Source: Aliivibrio sp. 1S175
GTDB taxonomy: Bacteria; Pseudomonadota; Gammaproteobacteria; Enterobacterales; Vibrionaceae
NCBI RefSeq assembly: GCF_001690985.1
Contig: NZ_MAJS01000024.1
Location: 161,698 to 224,253, forward strand
Length of the DNA: 62,556 bases
Direction of reading: 5' to 3'
Both the position numbers and the translations under genes were made by a program. The notes beneath the pieces are model-generated. The model was not told the DNA's origin. It saw nothing but the letters and a program-made list of their open reading frames with translations, and ran no database searches. Position 1 is the first letter of the stretch; the number at the start of each line of letters is the position of its first letter. This document shows positions 46,991 through 56,829 of the stretch, piece after piece.

Positions 46991-47394
46991 TATTCTAAAT
47001 TTTCGAATCTAGTTGTTTGATGCTAGATCTTCTAGAAAGCCTTTTGGAATATACATTCTCTGTAATTTATGAGATGGACATCATGCTTCCGTGAAGTATA
47101 TCTACTTGATCATGCTTCGTTCAATAGCTTTGAGCCCCAACTATGATAGGGTCTAATTACGCGATATTAATTATTATTTTTTGATTTTTTTATTGAAAAT
47201 ACAATAGCCGTAAAATATAGACCTAATTACACGCTTCCGGTAAAATTTACACTGTAAATCCCAGTTGGTGACAGTGTAACACTTTTACTTTTGTGAGTTT
47301 TGCCTCGTATTATCAAGATAAATAATGTTCTTTATTTAGCTAAATTACAGCTTTGTTAGTTTTTTTAAATTTTAATGTACATCACAGAATTATA
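46991..47394. promoter_or_regulatory. Origin-side control region upstream of parA2
   Basis: No convincing gene. It holds a reverse iteron (47102-47113), two similar blocks GTCTAATTACGCG and GACCTAATTACACG (about 47151 and 47222), an AT-rich stretch and a parS2 site. In V. cholerae the corresponding region (rctA/inc) carries 29-39-base RctB sites that restrain initiation; equivalents here are likely but were not proven. Confidence 0.55.
47245..47259. promoter_or_regulatory. parS2 centromere site
   Basis: ATTTACACTGTAAAT is an exact TTTACANTGTAAA match, located upstream of parA2. Confidence 0.85.
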
Positions 47395-47403
47395 TTTGAC
47401 GTT

Positions 47404-47435
47404 CAGCAATTAGTTGAAATTAACTGTTATTGCTG
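47404..47435. promoter_or_regulatory. Inverted repeat upstream of parA2
   Basis: CAGCAAT and ATTGCTG flank an 18-base AT-rich spacer beside a TTGACG element, 38-69 bases before parA2. It is a candidate ParA autoregulatory operator; no homologue is confirmed. Confidence 0.35.
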
Positions 47436-47472
47436 TACAATCCTTTTCATAGTTACATTACTGGCGGATATT

Positions 47473-48696
47473 ATGAATAGAGAAAAAACCATTGCTAATT
47501 TAGCTGCATTGGCAGAGCAGACCCAACAAGTTCAATCTGATCGTATTGAATTGGTTCTTGAAGAAAGAAATGATGAGCATTTTCCTCCAATGTCTAAAGC
47601 AATGATGGAAACTCGTTCTGGTTTAACGAGAAGAAAGTTAGATGAAGCAATTACTCGTTTAGAATCTGAAGGTCATCAATTTACAAAAAATAACGCTAAC
47701 CATTATTCTATTTCATTAACAGAAGCTCATATGTTAATGGAAGCGGCGGGTATGCTTTCTTTTCATGAACAGAAAAAAAATGTAAATAATAAGCCTTGGG
47801 TTGTAAATGTTCAGAACCAAAAAGGGGGAACAGGTAAGTCAATGAGTGCTGTTCACCTTGCTGCTTGTCTGGCTCTAAATTTAGAAAAACGTTACCGTAT
47901 TTGCTTAATCGATTTAGATCCACAAGGGTCTCTTCGTTTATTTTTAAACCCTCAAATCAGTGTTTCAGAGCAAGATACTATCTATTCTGCTGTTGATATC
48001 ATGCTTGATAACGTGCCAGAAAATGAAGTTATTGATGGTCAGTTTATGGCTAAAAATGTGTTGTTGAACACGCAATATCCGAATTTGAAAACTATTTCAG
48101 CTTTCCCTGAAGATGCAATGTTTAACGCAGAAGCATGGCAGGATTTATCAACAAATGGTTCTTTAGATATTGTTAAGCTATTGAAAGAAAAGGTTATAGA
48201 CCCAATTGCTGATCAATTTGATGTGATCATGATCGATACGGGTCCGCACGTTGATCCATTGGTATGGAATGCCATGTATGCGTCTAACTCATTATTAATT
48301 CCATGTGCAGCTAAGCGTTTAGATTGGGCATCAACTGTAAACTTTTTCCAACATTTACCAACCGTGTATGAAATGTTCCCTGAAGATTGGCATGGTTTAG
48401 AATTTGTTCGTCTTATGCCAACTATGTTTGAAGATGACAATAAAAAACAAGTGTCAGTACTCACTGAAATGAATTATTTATTGGCTGACCAAGTGATGAT
48501 GGCTACGATCCCAAGAAGTCGAGCATTTGAAATTTGTGCTGATACCTACAGTACTGTTTTTGATTTAACGGCAGCTGATTTTGAAGGTGGTAAAAAAACA
48601 TTGGCAGTAGCTCAAGATGCAGTGAAAAAGTGCGCTTTAGAGTTTGAACGTGTTTTACATAGCCACTGGAATTCGTTAAATAAAGGGGAGTACTAA
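47473..48696 (+). CDS. parA2: Chromosome 2 partition ATPase ParA2
   Basis: A 407-residue ParA of the long (P1/plasmid-like) type: N-terminal helix-turn-helix region (about residues 1-95), deviant Walker A KGGTGKSMSAVHLAACLAL, Walker A' IDLDPQGSLRLFL and Walker B MIDTGPHVDP. It segregates chromosome 2 by ATP-dependent binding of nucleoid DNA and ParB2. The frame is open 40 codons upstream, but that part (MLVFLNFNVHHR) covers promoter sequence; ATG 47473 aligns with the family. It is 3 bases from parB2 and co-transcribed. Confidence 0.95.
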   Translation: MNREKTIANLAALAEQTQQVQSDRIELVLEERNDEHFPPMSKAMMETRSGLTRRKLDEAITRLESEGHQFTKNNANHYSISLTEAHMLMEAAGMLSFHEQKKNVNNKPWVVNVQNQKGGTGKSMSAVHLAACLALNLEKRYRICLIDLDPQGSLRLFLNPQISVSEQDTIYSAVDIMLDNVPENEVIDGQFMAKNVLLNTQYPNLKTISAFPEDAMFNAEAWQDLSTNGSLDIVKLLKEKVIDPIADQFDVIMIDTGPHVDPLVWNAMYASNSLLIPCAAKRLDWASTVNFFQHLPTVYEMFPEDWHGLEFVRLMPTMFEDDNKKQVSVLTEMNYLLADQVMMATIPRSRAFEICADTYSTVFDLTAADFEGGKKTLAVAQDAVKKCALEFERVLHSHWNSLNKGEY

Positions 48697-48699
48697 CCG

Positions 48700-49674
48700 A
48701 TGGCAATTAAAACATCAGACTTAAATGCAAAATTGTTTGGTAAAACGAATAAGCGCAGAGCTACAACCCCTGTTGAAGCTCAAAAAGCAGCAAAATCTCA
48801 AGCTCAAGTTATTGAACTAGCGGTTGCTGGTGAAGACATGGTGACGTTTGAATTACGTAAAATTCCGGCAAAAGAGGTAAGTAACGCTACCGTTGTTTTT
48901 GCTGAAAATGCACGCGAACAGTCTTTTTTAACTGAACATGCCTTATCTGATATTCTTTCAACACTGCGTGATCGTGGTCAGCAATACCCTGCGGTTGGTC
49001 GTATTGTTGAAGGTGGAAAGATTGAAGTTCTCGACGGTAGTCGCCGTCGTATGTCGTGTATTTTAGCTGAGCAAGATTTCTTAATTTATGTAGCTGAAGG
49101 CATTAATACGAAACACGCTAAGTTTCTTTCTGATGTCGCTAACGCACATAAGCCGCTTTCTTTATATGAACGTGGTAAAGAAATGCATGCAATGTTGGCT
49201 CGTGGTGATGTGGCTGACCAAAAAGAATTAGCAAAAGTATGTCAGTGTAGTGAAGCTTTAGTTAGCGGGGCTCTAAAAGCCGCAACGTTGCCTTTAGAAT
49301 TACTTCAAGCTTACCCAAGCGTGAGTGAAATAGGCCGTCCTACCGTCGTTAAGCTTCATAAGCTCTATAATACGTTATCTAAAGAGGAACAAACCGTATT
49401 GCTTAATCAGTGTGCTGGAGATCAAGGTGCTCTTTGGATGCGTTCTACTGCACTTGGCGTTAGCCGAATGACAAAAGAAGTAACTGAACTTATTGAAGTT
49501 TGGATTGAAGATTTATTACCAAAAGCAGAACCAACAAAACCGTTAAGTACGGAATTAGTGAAAGGTCGAGCATCTTATAAACGTAAAGGTTCAGCATTAA
49601 CAGTCAGCTTAAAGAAAGTAGATGACGCGTTAATGGAAGATATTTTGGCGTATATAAGTCAAAGAGTGTCTTAA
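48700..49674 (+). CDS. parB2: Chromosome 2 centromere-binding protein ParB2
   Basis: A 324-residue ParB/Spo0J family protein. The N-terminal CTPase/ParB domain contains FAENAREQSF and the GRIVEGGKIEVLDGSRRRMSCI block; the helix-turn-helix QKELAKVCQCSEALVSGALKA (about residues 175-195) binds parS2. It loads onto TTTACANTGTAAA sites and, with ParA2, moves the origin region. The stop of parA2 is 3 bases before its ATG. A strong terminator follows. Confidence 0.95.
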   Translation: MAIKTSDLNAKLFGKTNKRRATTPVEAQKAAKSQAQVIELAVAGEDMVTFELRKIPAKEVSNATVVFAENAREQSFLTEHALSDILSTLRDRGQQYPAVGRIVEGGKIEVLDGSRRRMSCILAEQDFLIYVAEGINTKHAKFLSDVANAHKPLSLYERGKEMHAMLARGDVADQKELAKVCQCSEALVSGALKAATLPLELLQAYPSVSEIGRPTVVKLHKLYNTLSKEEQTVLLNQCAGDQGALWMRSTALGVSRMTKEVTELIEVWIEDLLPKAEPTKPLSTELVKGRASYKRKGSALTVSLKKVDDALMEDILAYISQRVS

Positions 49675-49691
49675 TACTTTTATTCTTTAAT

Positions 49692-49735
49692 AAAAAAGAG
49701 CCTGATTTAATAAACTAAATCAGGCTCTTTTTTTA
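49692..49735 (+). terminator. Rho-independent terminator of parAB2
   Basis: GAGCCTGATTTA/TAAATCAGGCTC stem with A and T runs; it can also serve the convergent gene ending at 49767. Confidence 0.9.
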
Positions 49736-49766
49736 TGTATTCGTAATGCAGTTTAATTAATGAATA

Positions 49767-50339
49767 TTAAACTAATGGTGCAAGATCCGCTGGGCGATAG
49801 TTTACAGACTTTAATACTTTGCCTTGTTTAATTACTTTATTTTCTAATTCTACGTTCTTAGCACATTTAGCGATAATGAATCCGCCTTTTTCTGTAGACA
49901 TTAATTCAATGCCTTGCTCTGCATAGAAGTCGTAAGTTGCTTGATATTCTTCTATTGTTTTACATACTTTACTCATGTTACTTGAATGTACTTCATCCCA
50001 GCATGGTAAAAAATCGATATTTAGATTTTTAGCAACGTTTAATAGTAAATCTACTAAGTAAGAGATACTTAAATTATCTTCTAAATTCACAGTGCCTAGA
50101 TGGACAGCACGTCCCATTAATACATAAACGGTATCGATGATAGCATCAGCCTGCTCTATCTTACTGTCAGCTTCCGCTAACTCTGTTAATTCTTCAATCG
50201 CTAAAGAAGTATGCAGTAGGTCATTTTTTTCATCTAGTGATTCAGGAGCTTCAACTGCTAAGTCAAATGTGGTTCTAAATTGAGATATATCTTTATATAA
50301 CTTTTCGTAGATAGGTTGTGTTAGTTGACTTAAATGCAT
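49767..50339 (-). CDS. MazG/PRA-PH-like nucleotide pyrophosphohydrolase
   Basis: A 190-residue, helical protein. The motif LAIEELTELAEADSKIEQADAIIDTVYVLMGRAVHLG (EExxE followed by DxxxD, about residues 45-85) is that of all-alpha NTP pyrophosphatases (MazG/HisE type), which remove aberrant nucleotides. The C-terminal 90 residues are not recognised. Placement beside parAB2 and tmcA looks conserved syntenic context rather than an operon. Substrate unknown. Confidence 0.65.
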   Translation of the reverse strand: MHLSQLTQPIYEKLYKDISQFRTTFDLAVEAPESLDEKNDLLHTSLAIEELTELAEADSKIEQADAIIDTVYVLMGRAVHLGTVNLEDNLSISYLVDLLLNVAKNLNIDFLPCWDEVHSSNMSKVCKTIEEYQATYDFYAEQGIELMSTEKGGFIIAKCAKNVELENKVIKQGKVLKSVNYRPADLAPLV

Positions 50340-50491
50340 TTTTTTTCCTAAATGATGAAATCTTAAATGTAATAGCTATTATACCTTTTCCCTATTTGTT
50401 GCGTCATACTTTCTTTCTGAATAGACAGTAAATATCTATCTCATGCTACAATTTACCTCTCATCTTTATTATTTTTAATGGACATCTTGCA

Positions 50492-52606
50492 ATGCATTCT
50501 GCGCTGTCAGTATTAAACACTATCTCTTCTTATGCTGTTAATGGTTATGTCCGTTATCCTGTACTTGTTGAAGGTTCAATATCGTGGTGTGAAAAATTCA
50601 TTGAGTCTTATCTTCAAAACCCATTTTCAGAGTTAAAGCGTATTGAGTTGTATGGTGATTTGAATATTGAAGGATTATCAGCATATCCTATTAAATCAGC
50701 ATTAAAAAAATTAGGGCAAGAAACAGATTGTTTAATTATCGATATATCTAATGAATTTAATGCTAATGCCATCAATGCAATTTGTGGAACGTTAGTGGGA
50801 GGAGGGATCGTCTTTTTTATTCAATCATCAAATTCAACACTTCCTTCTCATGTTTATGAGTGGTTATCACTTTTTAAAAAGAAAATGGTATGTATCAGCG
50901 AAGATGAGTATCTATATGCTTTACCTGATAAACCAGAACTTAAATCTGCTAATTCAACGGTTGATTCATTAATTTATCGCTCACAAGATCAAGAGTTAGC
51001 AGTACAAGCGATAAAGAAAGTAGTCACTGGTCATACGAAAAGGCCACTGGTAATGACGGCCGATCGTGGAAGAGGTAAATCATCAGCGATCGGAATTGCT
51101 ATCGCTGAATTAACGAAATCGAGAACATTGACTATTGGTATAACTGCTCCGCAACGAGCTAGTGTAGATGAAATATTTTCACGAGCGGCGTCTACTGCGA
51201 TACTGAATAAGATTGACGTGAATAGTCATAAAAATAGCTTAACAATGAACGATTCTAATATTATTTATATAGCACCAGATGAACTACTAAAAGGAGATCA
51301 TTCTTTTGATTTATTGTGTGTCGATGAGGCCGCTGCAATACCAGCTTCAATGTTAATGGCCTTATCTGAAAAATACACACGGATACTTTTTTCTACAACG
51401 ATTAATGGTTATGAAGGTACAGGGCGTGGTTTTGAAATTAAATTTAAGAAACAACTTCAGTTATTACGACCTAATTACCGTTCTATTGAAATGAAACAAC
51501 CGATCCGATGGAATATAAATGATCCACTTGAATCGTGGTTATCTTCTGTATTTTTATTAAATCATACCAATGATGTCTCTGATAGCGCATTAGACATAGA
51601 CATGGCTCCGTCATTATCAATAGATTATCGTCAGTTATCTATTATTGAGTTATTGGGTGATGCGCTTCTTGCTCAATCATTATTCTCCTTATTAGTGTCG
51701 GCTCATTATCAAACATCGCCAAATGATTGGTTTTCATTATTATCAGATCCGACTCTTTCTTGTTGGATAGGCATTGATAAAAACTCAAAGCGTTTACTTT
51801 GTTGTTCTTTAGTATCAAAAGAGGGCGGGTTAGATTTCAGTTTGATACATGATATTCAATATGGAAAAAGAAGACCTAAAGGGCATTTAGCTCCAGTGTC
51901 GTTAACTCAAACATTATGCATTGATGAACCTGCTGCTCAATGCAGTATTCGAATAATGAGAATTGCTGTTGCTGTTGGTTATCAGCATTATGGTATTGGA
52001 ACTCAATTTATGAAATTTATTGAGATCCGTTATTTAAAAACATCAGTAGACTACCTTAGTACTAGCTTTGGCTCCGTCACTGAACTAAATAATTTTTGGA
52101 ATTCATTAGGTTTCACATTTGTACGCTTGGGAATAAGCAAAGATAAAGCAAGTGGAACCCACTCATTGTTAGCAATCAAACCATTGAAAAAGATAAGCGA
52201 GAATTGGTTACCTGTAGCCACTGATTATTTCAGCGCATCTTTTCCTGAGCAATTAATGTCAACCTTCTCTGATTTGAACGTGAATGAAGTATTAAGTTTA
52301 TTAGGTGGCATTTCTAATATTGAGCCTATTAACGCACTGATGCTGAAACGTCTTACTATTTTTATTCACGGTGGTTTAGGTTTTGAGTTAATTCAATACG
52401 AGCTACGAAAGTTTGTATTAGCTAACATTGTTGCGGTTAAATTGTTATCTCTTGAGCAGAAGAGTGTAATTGTTACAAAGGTTATTCAAGTGCGAAGTTG
52501 GCAGGAAGTCATATCTAAATGTAATTTAGTAGGTCGTAAAAATGCGGAAAAGAAACTTCGAGAATCAATCAAAGTGTTGATGCACAATTTACAGTGTAAA
52601 TCGTAA
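50492..52606 (+). CDS. tmcA: tRNA(Met) cytidine acetyltransferase TmcA
   Basis: A 704-residue protein. Domain order: N-terminal DUF1726-like part, helicase-type ATPase with Walker A TADRGRGKSS (about residue 190) and Walker B LLCVDEAAAIP, then a GNAT domain containing RIAVAVGYQHYGIGTQFM (acetyl-CoA loop), and a C-terminal tRNA-binding region. It makes ac4C34 in the anticodon of elongator tRNA-Met using acetyl-CoA and ATP. A parS2 site overlaps its last codons. Confidence 0.94.
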   Translation: MHSALSVLNTISSYAVNGYVRYPVLVEGSISWCEKFIESYLQNPFSELKRIELYGDLNIEGLSAYPIKSALKKLGQETDCLIIDISNEFNANAINAICGTLVGGGIVFFIQSSNSTLPSHVYEWLSLFKKKMVCISEDEYLYALPDKPELKSANSTVDSLIYRSQDQELAVQAIKKVVTGHTKRPLVMTADRGRGKSSAIGIAIAELTKSRTLTIGITAPQRASVDEIFSRAASTAILNKIDVNSHKNSLTMNDSNIIYIAPDELLKGDHSFDLLCVDEAAAIPASMLMALSEKYTRILFSTTINGYEGTGRGFEIKFKKQLQLLRPNYRSIEMKQPIRWNINDPLESWLSSVFLLNHTNDVSDSALDIDMAPSLSIDYRQLSIIELLGDALLAQSLFSLLVSAHYQTSPNDWFSLLSDPTLSCWIGIDKNSKRLLCCSLVSKEGGLDFSLIHDIQYGKRRPKGHLAPVSLTQTLCIDEPAAQCSIRIMRIAVAVGYQHYGIGTQFMKFIEIRYLKTSVDYLSTSFGSVTELNNFWNSLGFTFVRLGISKDKASGTHSLLAIKPLKKISENWLPVATDYFSASFPEQLMSTFSDLNVNEVLSLLGGISNIEPINALMLKRLTIFIHGGLGFELIQYELRKFVLANIVAVKLLSLEQKSVIVTKVIQVRSWQEVISKCNLVGRKNAEKKLRESIKVLMHNLQCKS

Positions 52607-52680
52607 TGTATCGTATCTAAAATACCCCTCTCAATTTACAGTGTAAATCGATCTCCCCTAAGTCAATTTACACTGTAAAT
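52587..52680. promoter_or_regulatory. Cluster of three parS2 sites
   Basis: ATTTACAGTGTAAAT at 52587-52601 (inside the tmcA 3' end), the same sequence at 52634-52648, and ATTTACACTGTAAAT at 52666-52680. All are full TTTACANTGTAAA matches, about 5 kb from the origin site at 47245. Confidence 0.88.
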
Positions 52681-52815
52681 CCAATCGTAACCCCTTTTCT
52701 CATATTGTTATCAAGGTCCTAAAAAAAACAATTAATCTAGTGAGTTATTCAAAAATGCTATATATTAATGTAATAGGAATGTTATTCATTTGGACTATTG
52801 TCTAGGGATATTGAA

Positions 52816-54207
52816 ATGAATGAAAATGGGTTTAATAATCTAAAAAAAGAAGAGTTGGATTTTGTTGATGACCGAACCGCAGCCTTACTTCTTAATACAC
52901 CAACTAACGCTAAAATCCTTTTATGGATTATAGTTCTTTTCTTTTGTATCGCTATTGCTTGGGCATCTTGGGCTGAAATAGATAAAGTAACCGTTGGACA
53001 AGGAAAGGTTATTCCTTCCTCTCAATTACAGGTTGTTCAAAACCTTGAGGGAGGATTAGTAAAAGAGATGCTAGTTAAAGAAGGTGACCAAGTAATTAAA
53101 GGGCAACAATTATTATTGATTGATGATACTCGTTTCCGTTCAGATTTTAGAGAACGAAAAAAACAGTTGGTTAATCTAACTGCCAGTGGAATGCAACTCT
53201 CAGCCTCAATGGACAGTATTTTAATTCAAGATATTAATAATAAGAAACGTTGGAAAGAGTCGGTAATCTTATCTACAGATAAATTAAAATTTGAAGAAGA
53301 CTTTATTAAAGAAAATCCAGTTGTTGTTAGAAGGCAAATGGCAGAATACAAAGCGGATATGAATAATCTAAAAAACCGAATTAATGTATTTGACCAACAG
53401 GTAAAACAAAAGCAACAAGATCTAATTGAAATAAAATCTCGGGTGAGAAGTTTAAAATCAAGTTATAGATTAGCCAAAAAAGAATTTGATATAACAAAGC
53501 CCTTAGCTGATGAAGGCGTTGTTCCTAGAATTGAATTACTTAAATTACAACGTCAAGTTAATGATACGAAGCGGGAGTTAACCTCCACAGAATTGAAAAT
53601 TCCAGTGCTAACTTCCACCATTCAAGAAGCAATATTAAATCGTATCGATGCAGCACTTAAATTTCGATCTGAACAACAAGAAAAATTGAACAGCATACAA
53701 GATAAATTATCAGCATTAACAGAGTCACAAGTTGGCTTGAAAGATAAAGTAAATCGAACCATTGTTCTTTCACCAGTAACGGGAACAATCAAGAAAATTT
53801 ATATTAATACCGTCGGTGGTGTTATTCAGCCAGGTATGGATTTAATAGAGATTGTTCCAACAGAAGATACGTTATTGATTGAAGCTAAAATTGCGCCACA
53901 AGACATTGCTTTTTTAAGACCGGGCCTTCCTGCAATTATTAAATTTAGTGCTTATGATTTTACACGTTATGGTGGTTTGCAAGGGACTTTAGAGCATATC
54001 AGTGCTGATACTATTCAGGATGAAGAAGGGAATAGCTTTTATTTAGTCAGAGTTAGAACGTCACAAGATGATTTAATGGAGAAAACACAATTTTATATTA
54101 TTCCAGGTATGACAACATCAGTAGATATAATTACAGGGAAAAGAAGTATTTTAGATTATTTACTGAAACCTATTATGCAAGTTAAAGGCTCTGCGCTTAA
54201 GGAGTGA
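52816..54207 (+). CDS. lapC: Type I secretion membrane-fusion protein LapC (HlyD family)
   Basis: A 463-residue protein: one N-terminal membrane helix (about residues 33-55, ILLWIIVLFFCIAIAWASW), the lipoyl halves VVQNLEGGLVKEMLVKEGDQVIKGQ and VLSPVTGTIKKIYINTVGGV, and a long coiled coil between (about 95-315). It connects the ABC exporter LapB with the TolC-like protein. ATG 52816 is preferred over the TTG six codons upstream because AGGGA lies seven bases before it. First gene of the lapC-lapG-lapD-lapB operon. Confidence 0.9.
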   Translation: MNENGFNNLKKEELDFVDDRTAALLLNTPTNAKILLWIIVLFFCIAIAWASWAEIDKVTVGQGKVIPSSQLQVVQNLEGGLVKEMLVKEGDQVIKGQQLLLIDDTRFRSDFRERKKQLVNLTASGMQLSASMDSILIQDINNKKRWKESVILSTDKLKFEEDFIKENPVVVRRQMAEYKADMNNLKNRINVFDQQVKQKQQDLIEIKSRVRSLKSSYRLAKKEFDITKPLADEGVVPRIELLKLQRQVNDTKRELTSTELKIPVLTSTIQEAILNRIDAALKFRSEQQEKLNSIQDKLSALTESQVGLKDKVNRTIVLSPVTGTIKKIYINTVGGVIQPGMDLIEIVPTEDTLLIEAKIAPQDIAFLRPGLPAIIKFSAYDFTRYGGLQGTLEHISADTIQDEEGNSFYLVRVRTSQDDLMEKTQFYIIPGMTTSVDIITGKRSILDYLLKPIMQVKGSALKE

Positions 54208-54229
54208 GTATAAATAAGGAGAATCAGTA

Positions 54230-54898
54230 ATGAGAACTAAGTGGTTATTCATTATTCCCTTGATAATACTCTCTTTAACAACGGCAGCTTTGACTCAGCA
54301 AGACAGTCTTTTGATTAAAGCGGTAAAAGAAGAGTATGGGGAAAGAGCGGCAAGAAGAGTTAATACTTGGCGTGAGTTAATTGTTGAATTAAACAATAAA
54401 ACAGAAAGAGAAAAACTAGATAACATTAACCAATTTTTTAACCAGTTGTACTTTGTTGATGATATTAAACTTTGGGGTAAAAAAGATTATTGGGCTACAC
54501 CATTAGAATTCTTAGGAAGTAATGCTGGTGATTGTGAGGATTTTACAATTGCAAAGTATTTTTCTTTATTAGAGCTTGGTGTGCCAGATAAAAAATTAAG
54601 ATTAATTTATCTAAAAGCATTGGAGCTGAATCAGTTCCACATGGTATTAGCATATTATCCAACCCCATCTTCAGTTCCACTGATTTTGGACAATATAGAT
54701 AAAGAAATAAAACCCGCTACAGAGCGAACCGATTTATTGCCTATTTATAGTTTTAATGGTCAACATCTATGGTTAATGAAAGGTAACGGAAACGGACAAC
54801 AGGCAGGTCAATCTTCCAGGTTAAGCTTATGGAATGATTTACGAGCAAGAAATAAAGACCTGAGATTGAATCACCCAATTATAAATTATGATGAGTAG
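54230..54898 (+). CDS. lapG: Periplasmic adhesin protease LapG (BTLCP family)
   Basis: A 222-residue transglutaminase-like cysteine protease with signal peptide (about 1-20). The catalytic triad is Cys102 (NAGDCEDF), His137 (NQFHMVL) and Asp154 (LILDNID), the spacing expected of LapG; the Ca-binding region DDIKLWGKKDYW precedes it. LapG cuts the N-terminal retention module of Lap adhesins and releases cells from biofilm. It is downstream of lapC by 22 bases and directly upstream of its inhibitor lapD. Confidence 0.92.
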   Translation: MRTKWLFIIPLIILSLTTAALTQQDSLLIKAVKEEYGERAARRVNTWRELIVELNNKTEREKLDNINQFFNQLYFVDDIKLWGKKDYWATPLEFLGSNAGDCEDFTIAKYFSLLELGVPDKKLRLIYLKALELNQFHMVLAYYPTPSSVPLILDNIDKEIKPATERTDLLPIYSFNGQHLWLMKGNGNGQQAGQSSRLSLWNDLRARNKDLRLNHPIINYDE

Positions 54899-54902
54899 TG
54901 AA

Positions 54903-56828
54903 ATGACATTATATAAACAGCTAGTATCATGGATGACAGCCGTCTTTTTAATATTAATGATCTCTGTCTTCTCCATTGAGTTCTTGAACACTCAAAAATT
55001 TTTAGAGAACCAACAACACTCAGAAGTAAACAATAGTATAAATACGGTTGGTTTAGCTCTCGCCCCATATCTTGAAAATGAAGATAAAGTGGCAGCAGAA
55101 TCTGTCATTAACGCGTTATTTGATGGCAGTTATTATTCAGCCGTACGATTAACGTTGTTTAGTACTAATGATGAAATTGTTCGTGTTTATCCATTGAAAA
55201 TAGAAGCAGTACCAAAGTGGTTTTCTGATCTGAATCTATTTAGGACTATTTCAGAGAGTCGCATTATTACTAGTGGTTGGTTACAACTAGCGGAAGTCGA
55301 GATTGTTACCCATCCTGGATATGCTTATCTGCAGTTATGGAATGCATTAACGCAACTATTGACCACTTTTTTCATTGTTATAGTACTGGGCATTATAATT
55401 ATCGCTTTTGTTGTTCGACGTGCATTATCTCCGTTACAGTTAATTATTGTGAAAATGAAGGAAGTGTCAGAGAATAATTTTAGTCGTGAATTAGCAAAGC
55501 CTAAGACAAAAGATTTAGAAGCTGTGATCATCGGGATAAACTCTATGTCATCACAAATAGCACAAAGCTTTAAGTCACAAGCTAAAGAAGCTGAGAAGTT
55601 AAGGGATAAGGTTTACCTTGATCCTATTTCTGGGCTTGGCAACCGTGCTTTTTTTATGGCTCAATTAAATACATGGTTATCTGAATCAGGTAAAGGTGGG
55701 CTTGCTCTATTTAAAGTTAATTTTATAAATAAAGTATATGAAGAAGAAGGGTATGACGCTGGTGATGCAAAAGTTAAAGAGCTTGCTGATTTACTGAAAA
55801 TTACATTGCCATCAACAAATGTAATTTTAACTCGATTAAGTTCGTATGAATTTGGTTTTATCTTTCCAAATATCGAAGAAAATGAACTTAAATTAGCGGC
55901 TGAAAATATTATAGCCTATACCCAAGATATCAAGGGGGATCCTACAGCAACGGCGCCTATTGATGTGAATCTTGGTGTTGTATTTAATGAATCAAGAAAA
56001 ACAACGACAGAGATATTATCTTTAGCAGATAATGCATTAACACAAGCTCATGCAAGCCCAGAATTATTGTTTGGTTATATTGCAGATGAAAGTGAACATG
56101 AACTGATGGGTAAGCAGCAGTGGAAGCAGTTTGTTGATGAGGCAATAAATGAACACCTATTTGACTTTACATTACAACTAGCCACAACAAACTCGGGGGC
56201 TGTTTTTCATCAAGAAGTCTTTTCTGCGATAGAGAAAGATAATCAACGTTATTCTGCTAATCAATATTTATTTGCTCTTGAGCAATTGAATGAAACCTCA
56301 TCGTTTGATCGATTTGTTATTAATACCATGATTGAACGTATTCTTTCAAAAGAGATACTTCAACCAGTGGCGATTAACTTAGCGAACGGAAGCATAGAAG
56401 ATCCAAGTTTTGTACGCTGGCTAACTAAAGTATTAAAGAAAAATAAATCGATAACGTCATTCCTGCATTTTGAGATCCAAGAAACGTCATTTATTGAAAA
56501 TGAAGATCATACTGCCTTATTATGTAATGTAATCCGTGCATTTGGTGCTGAATTTGGTGTAGATAATTTTGGTCGAAATTTTGAATCATTAGAATATATA
56601 GAAACCTTTAGGCCTAAATATGTAAAATTAGACTATCTGTTTACTCATCAATTAGATGATGAAAAACAACGCTACATTTTAGCGTCTATTTCAAGAACGG
56701 CGAAAAACTTAGGGATTATTACCATCGCATCACGAGTAGAAAATAAAGAACAACTTGAATTATTATCAGAACATAATATTGATGTGTTCCAAGGTTTTTT
56801 TATAAATGAAAAAATAAAAGGTGAATAA
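54903..56828 (+). CDS. lapD: c-di-GMP receptor LapD (degenerate GGDEF-EAL)
   Basis: A 641-residue inner-membrane protein: first membrane helix (about 10-28), periplasmic LapD/MoxY N-terminal domain, second helix (about 155-180), HAMP, a GGDEF-like domain without an active GGDEF (LSSYEFGF at that position) and an EAL domain lacking the canonical EAL (FHQEVFSAI). Both are enzymatically inactive, as in LapD, which binds c-di-GMP through its EAL domain and then captures LapG in the periplasm. ATG 54903 (MTLYKQLVSW) is chosen because it aligns with LapD starts; an in-frame ATG at 54888 would overlap lapG. Confidence 0.9.
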   Translation: MTLYKQLVSWMTAVFLILMISVFSIEFLNTQKFLENQQHSEVNNSINTVGLALAPYLENEDKVAAESVINALFDGSYYSAVRLTLFSTNDEIVRVYPLKIEAVPKWFSDLNLFRTISESRIITSGWLQLAEVEIVTHPGYAYLQLWNALTQLLTTFFIVIVLGIIIIAFVVRRALSPLQLIIVKMKEVSENNFSRELAKPKTKDLEAVIIGINSMSSQIAQSFKSQAKEAEKLRDKVYLDPISGLGNRAFFMAQLNTWLSESGKGGLALFKVNFINKVYEEEGYDAGDAKVKELADLLKITLPSTNVILTRLSSYEFGFIFPNIEENELKLAAENIIAYTQDIKGDPTATAPIDVNLGVVFNESRKTTTEILSLADNALTQAHASPELLFGYIADESEHELMGKQQWKQFVDEAINEHLFDFTLQLATTNSGAVFHQEVFSAIEKDNQRYSANQYLFALEQLNETSSFDRFVINTMIERILSKEILQPVAINLANGSIEDPSFVRWLTKVLKKNKSITSFLHFEIQETSFIENEDHTALLCNVIRAFGAEFGVDNFGRNFESLEYIETFRPKYVKLDYLFTHQLDDEKQRYILASISRTAKNLGIITIASRVENKEQLELLSEHNIDVFQGFFINEKIKGE

Positions 56829-56829
56829 A

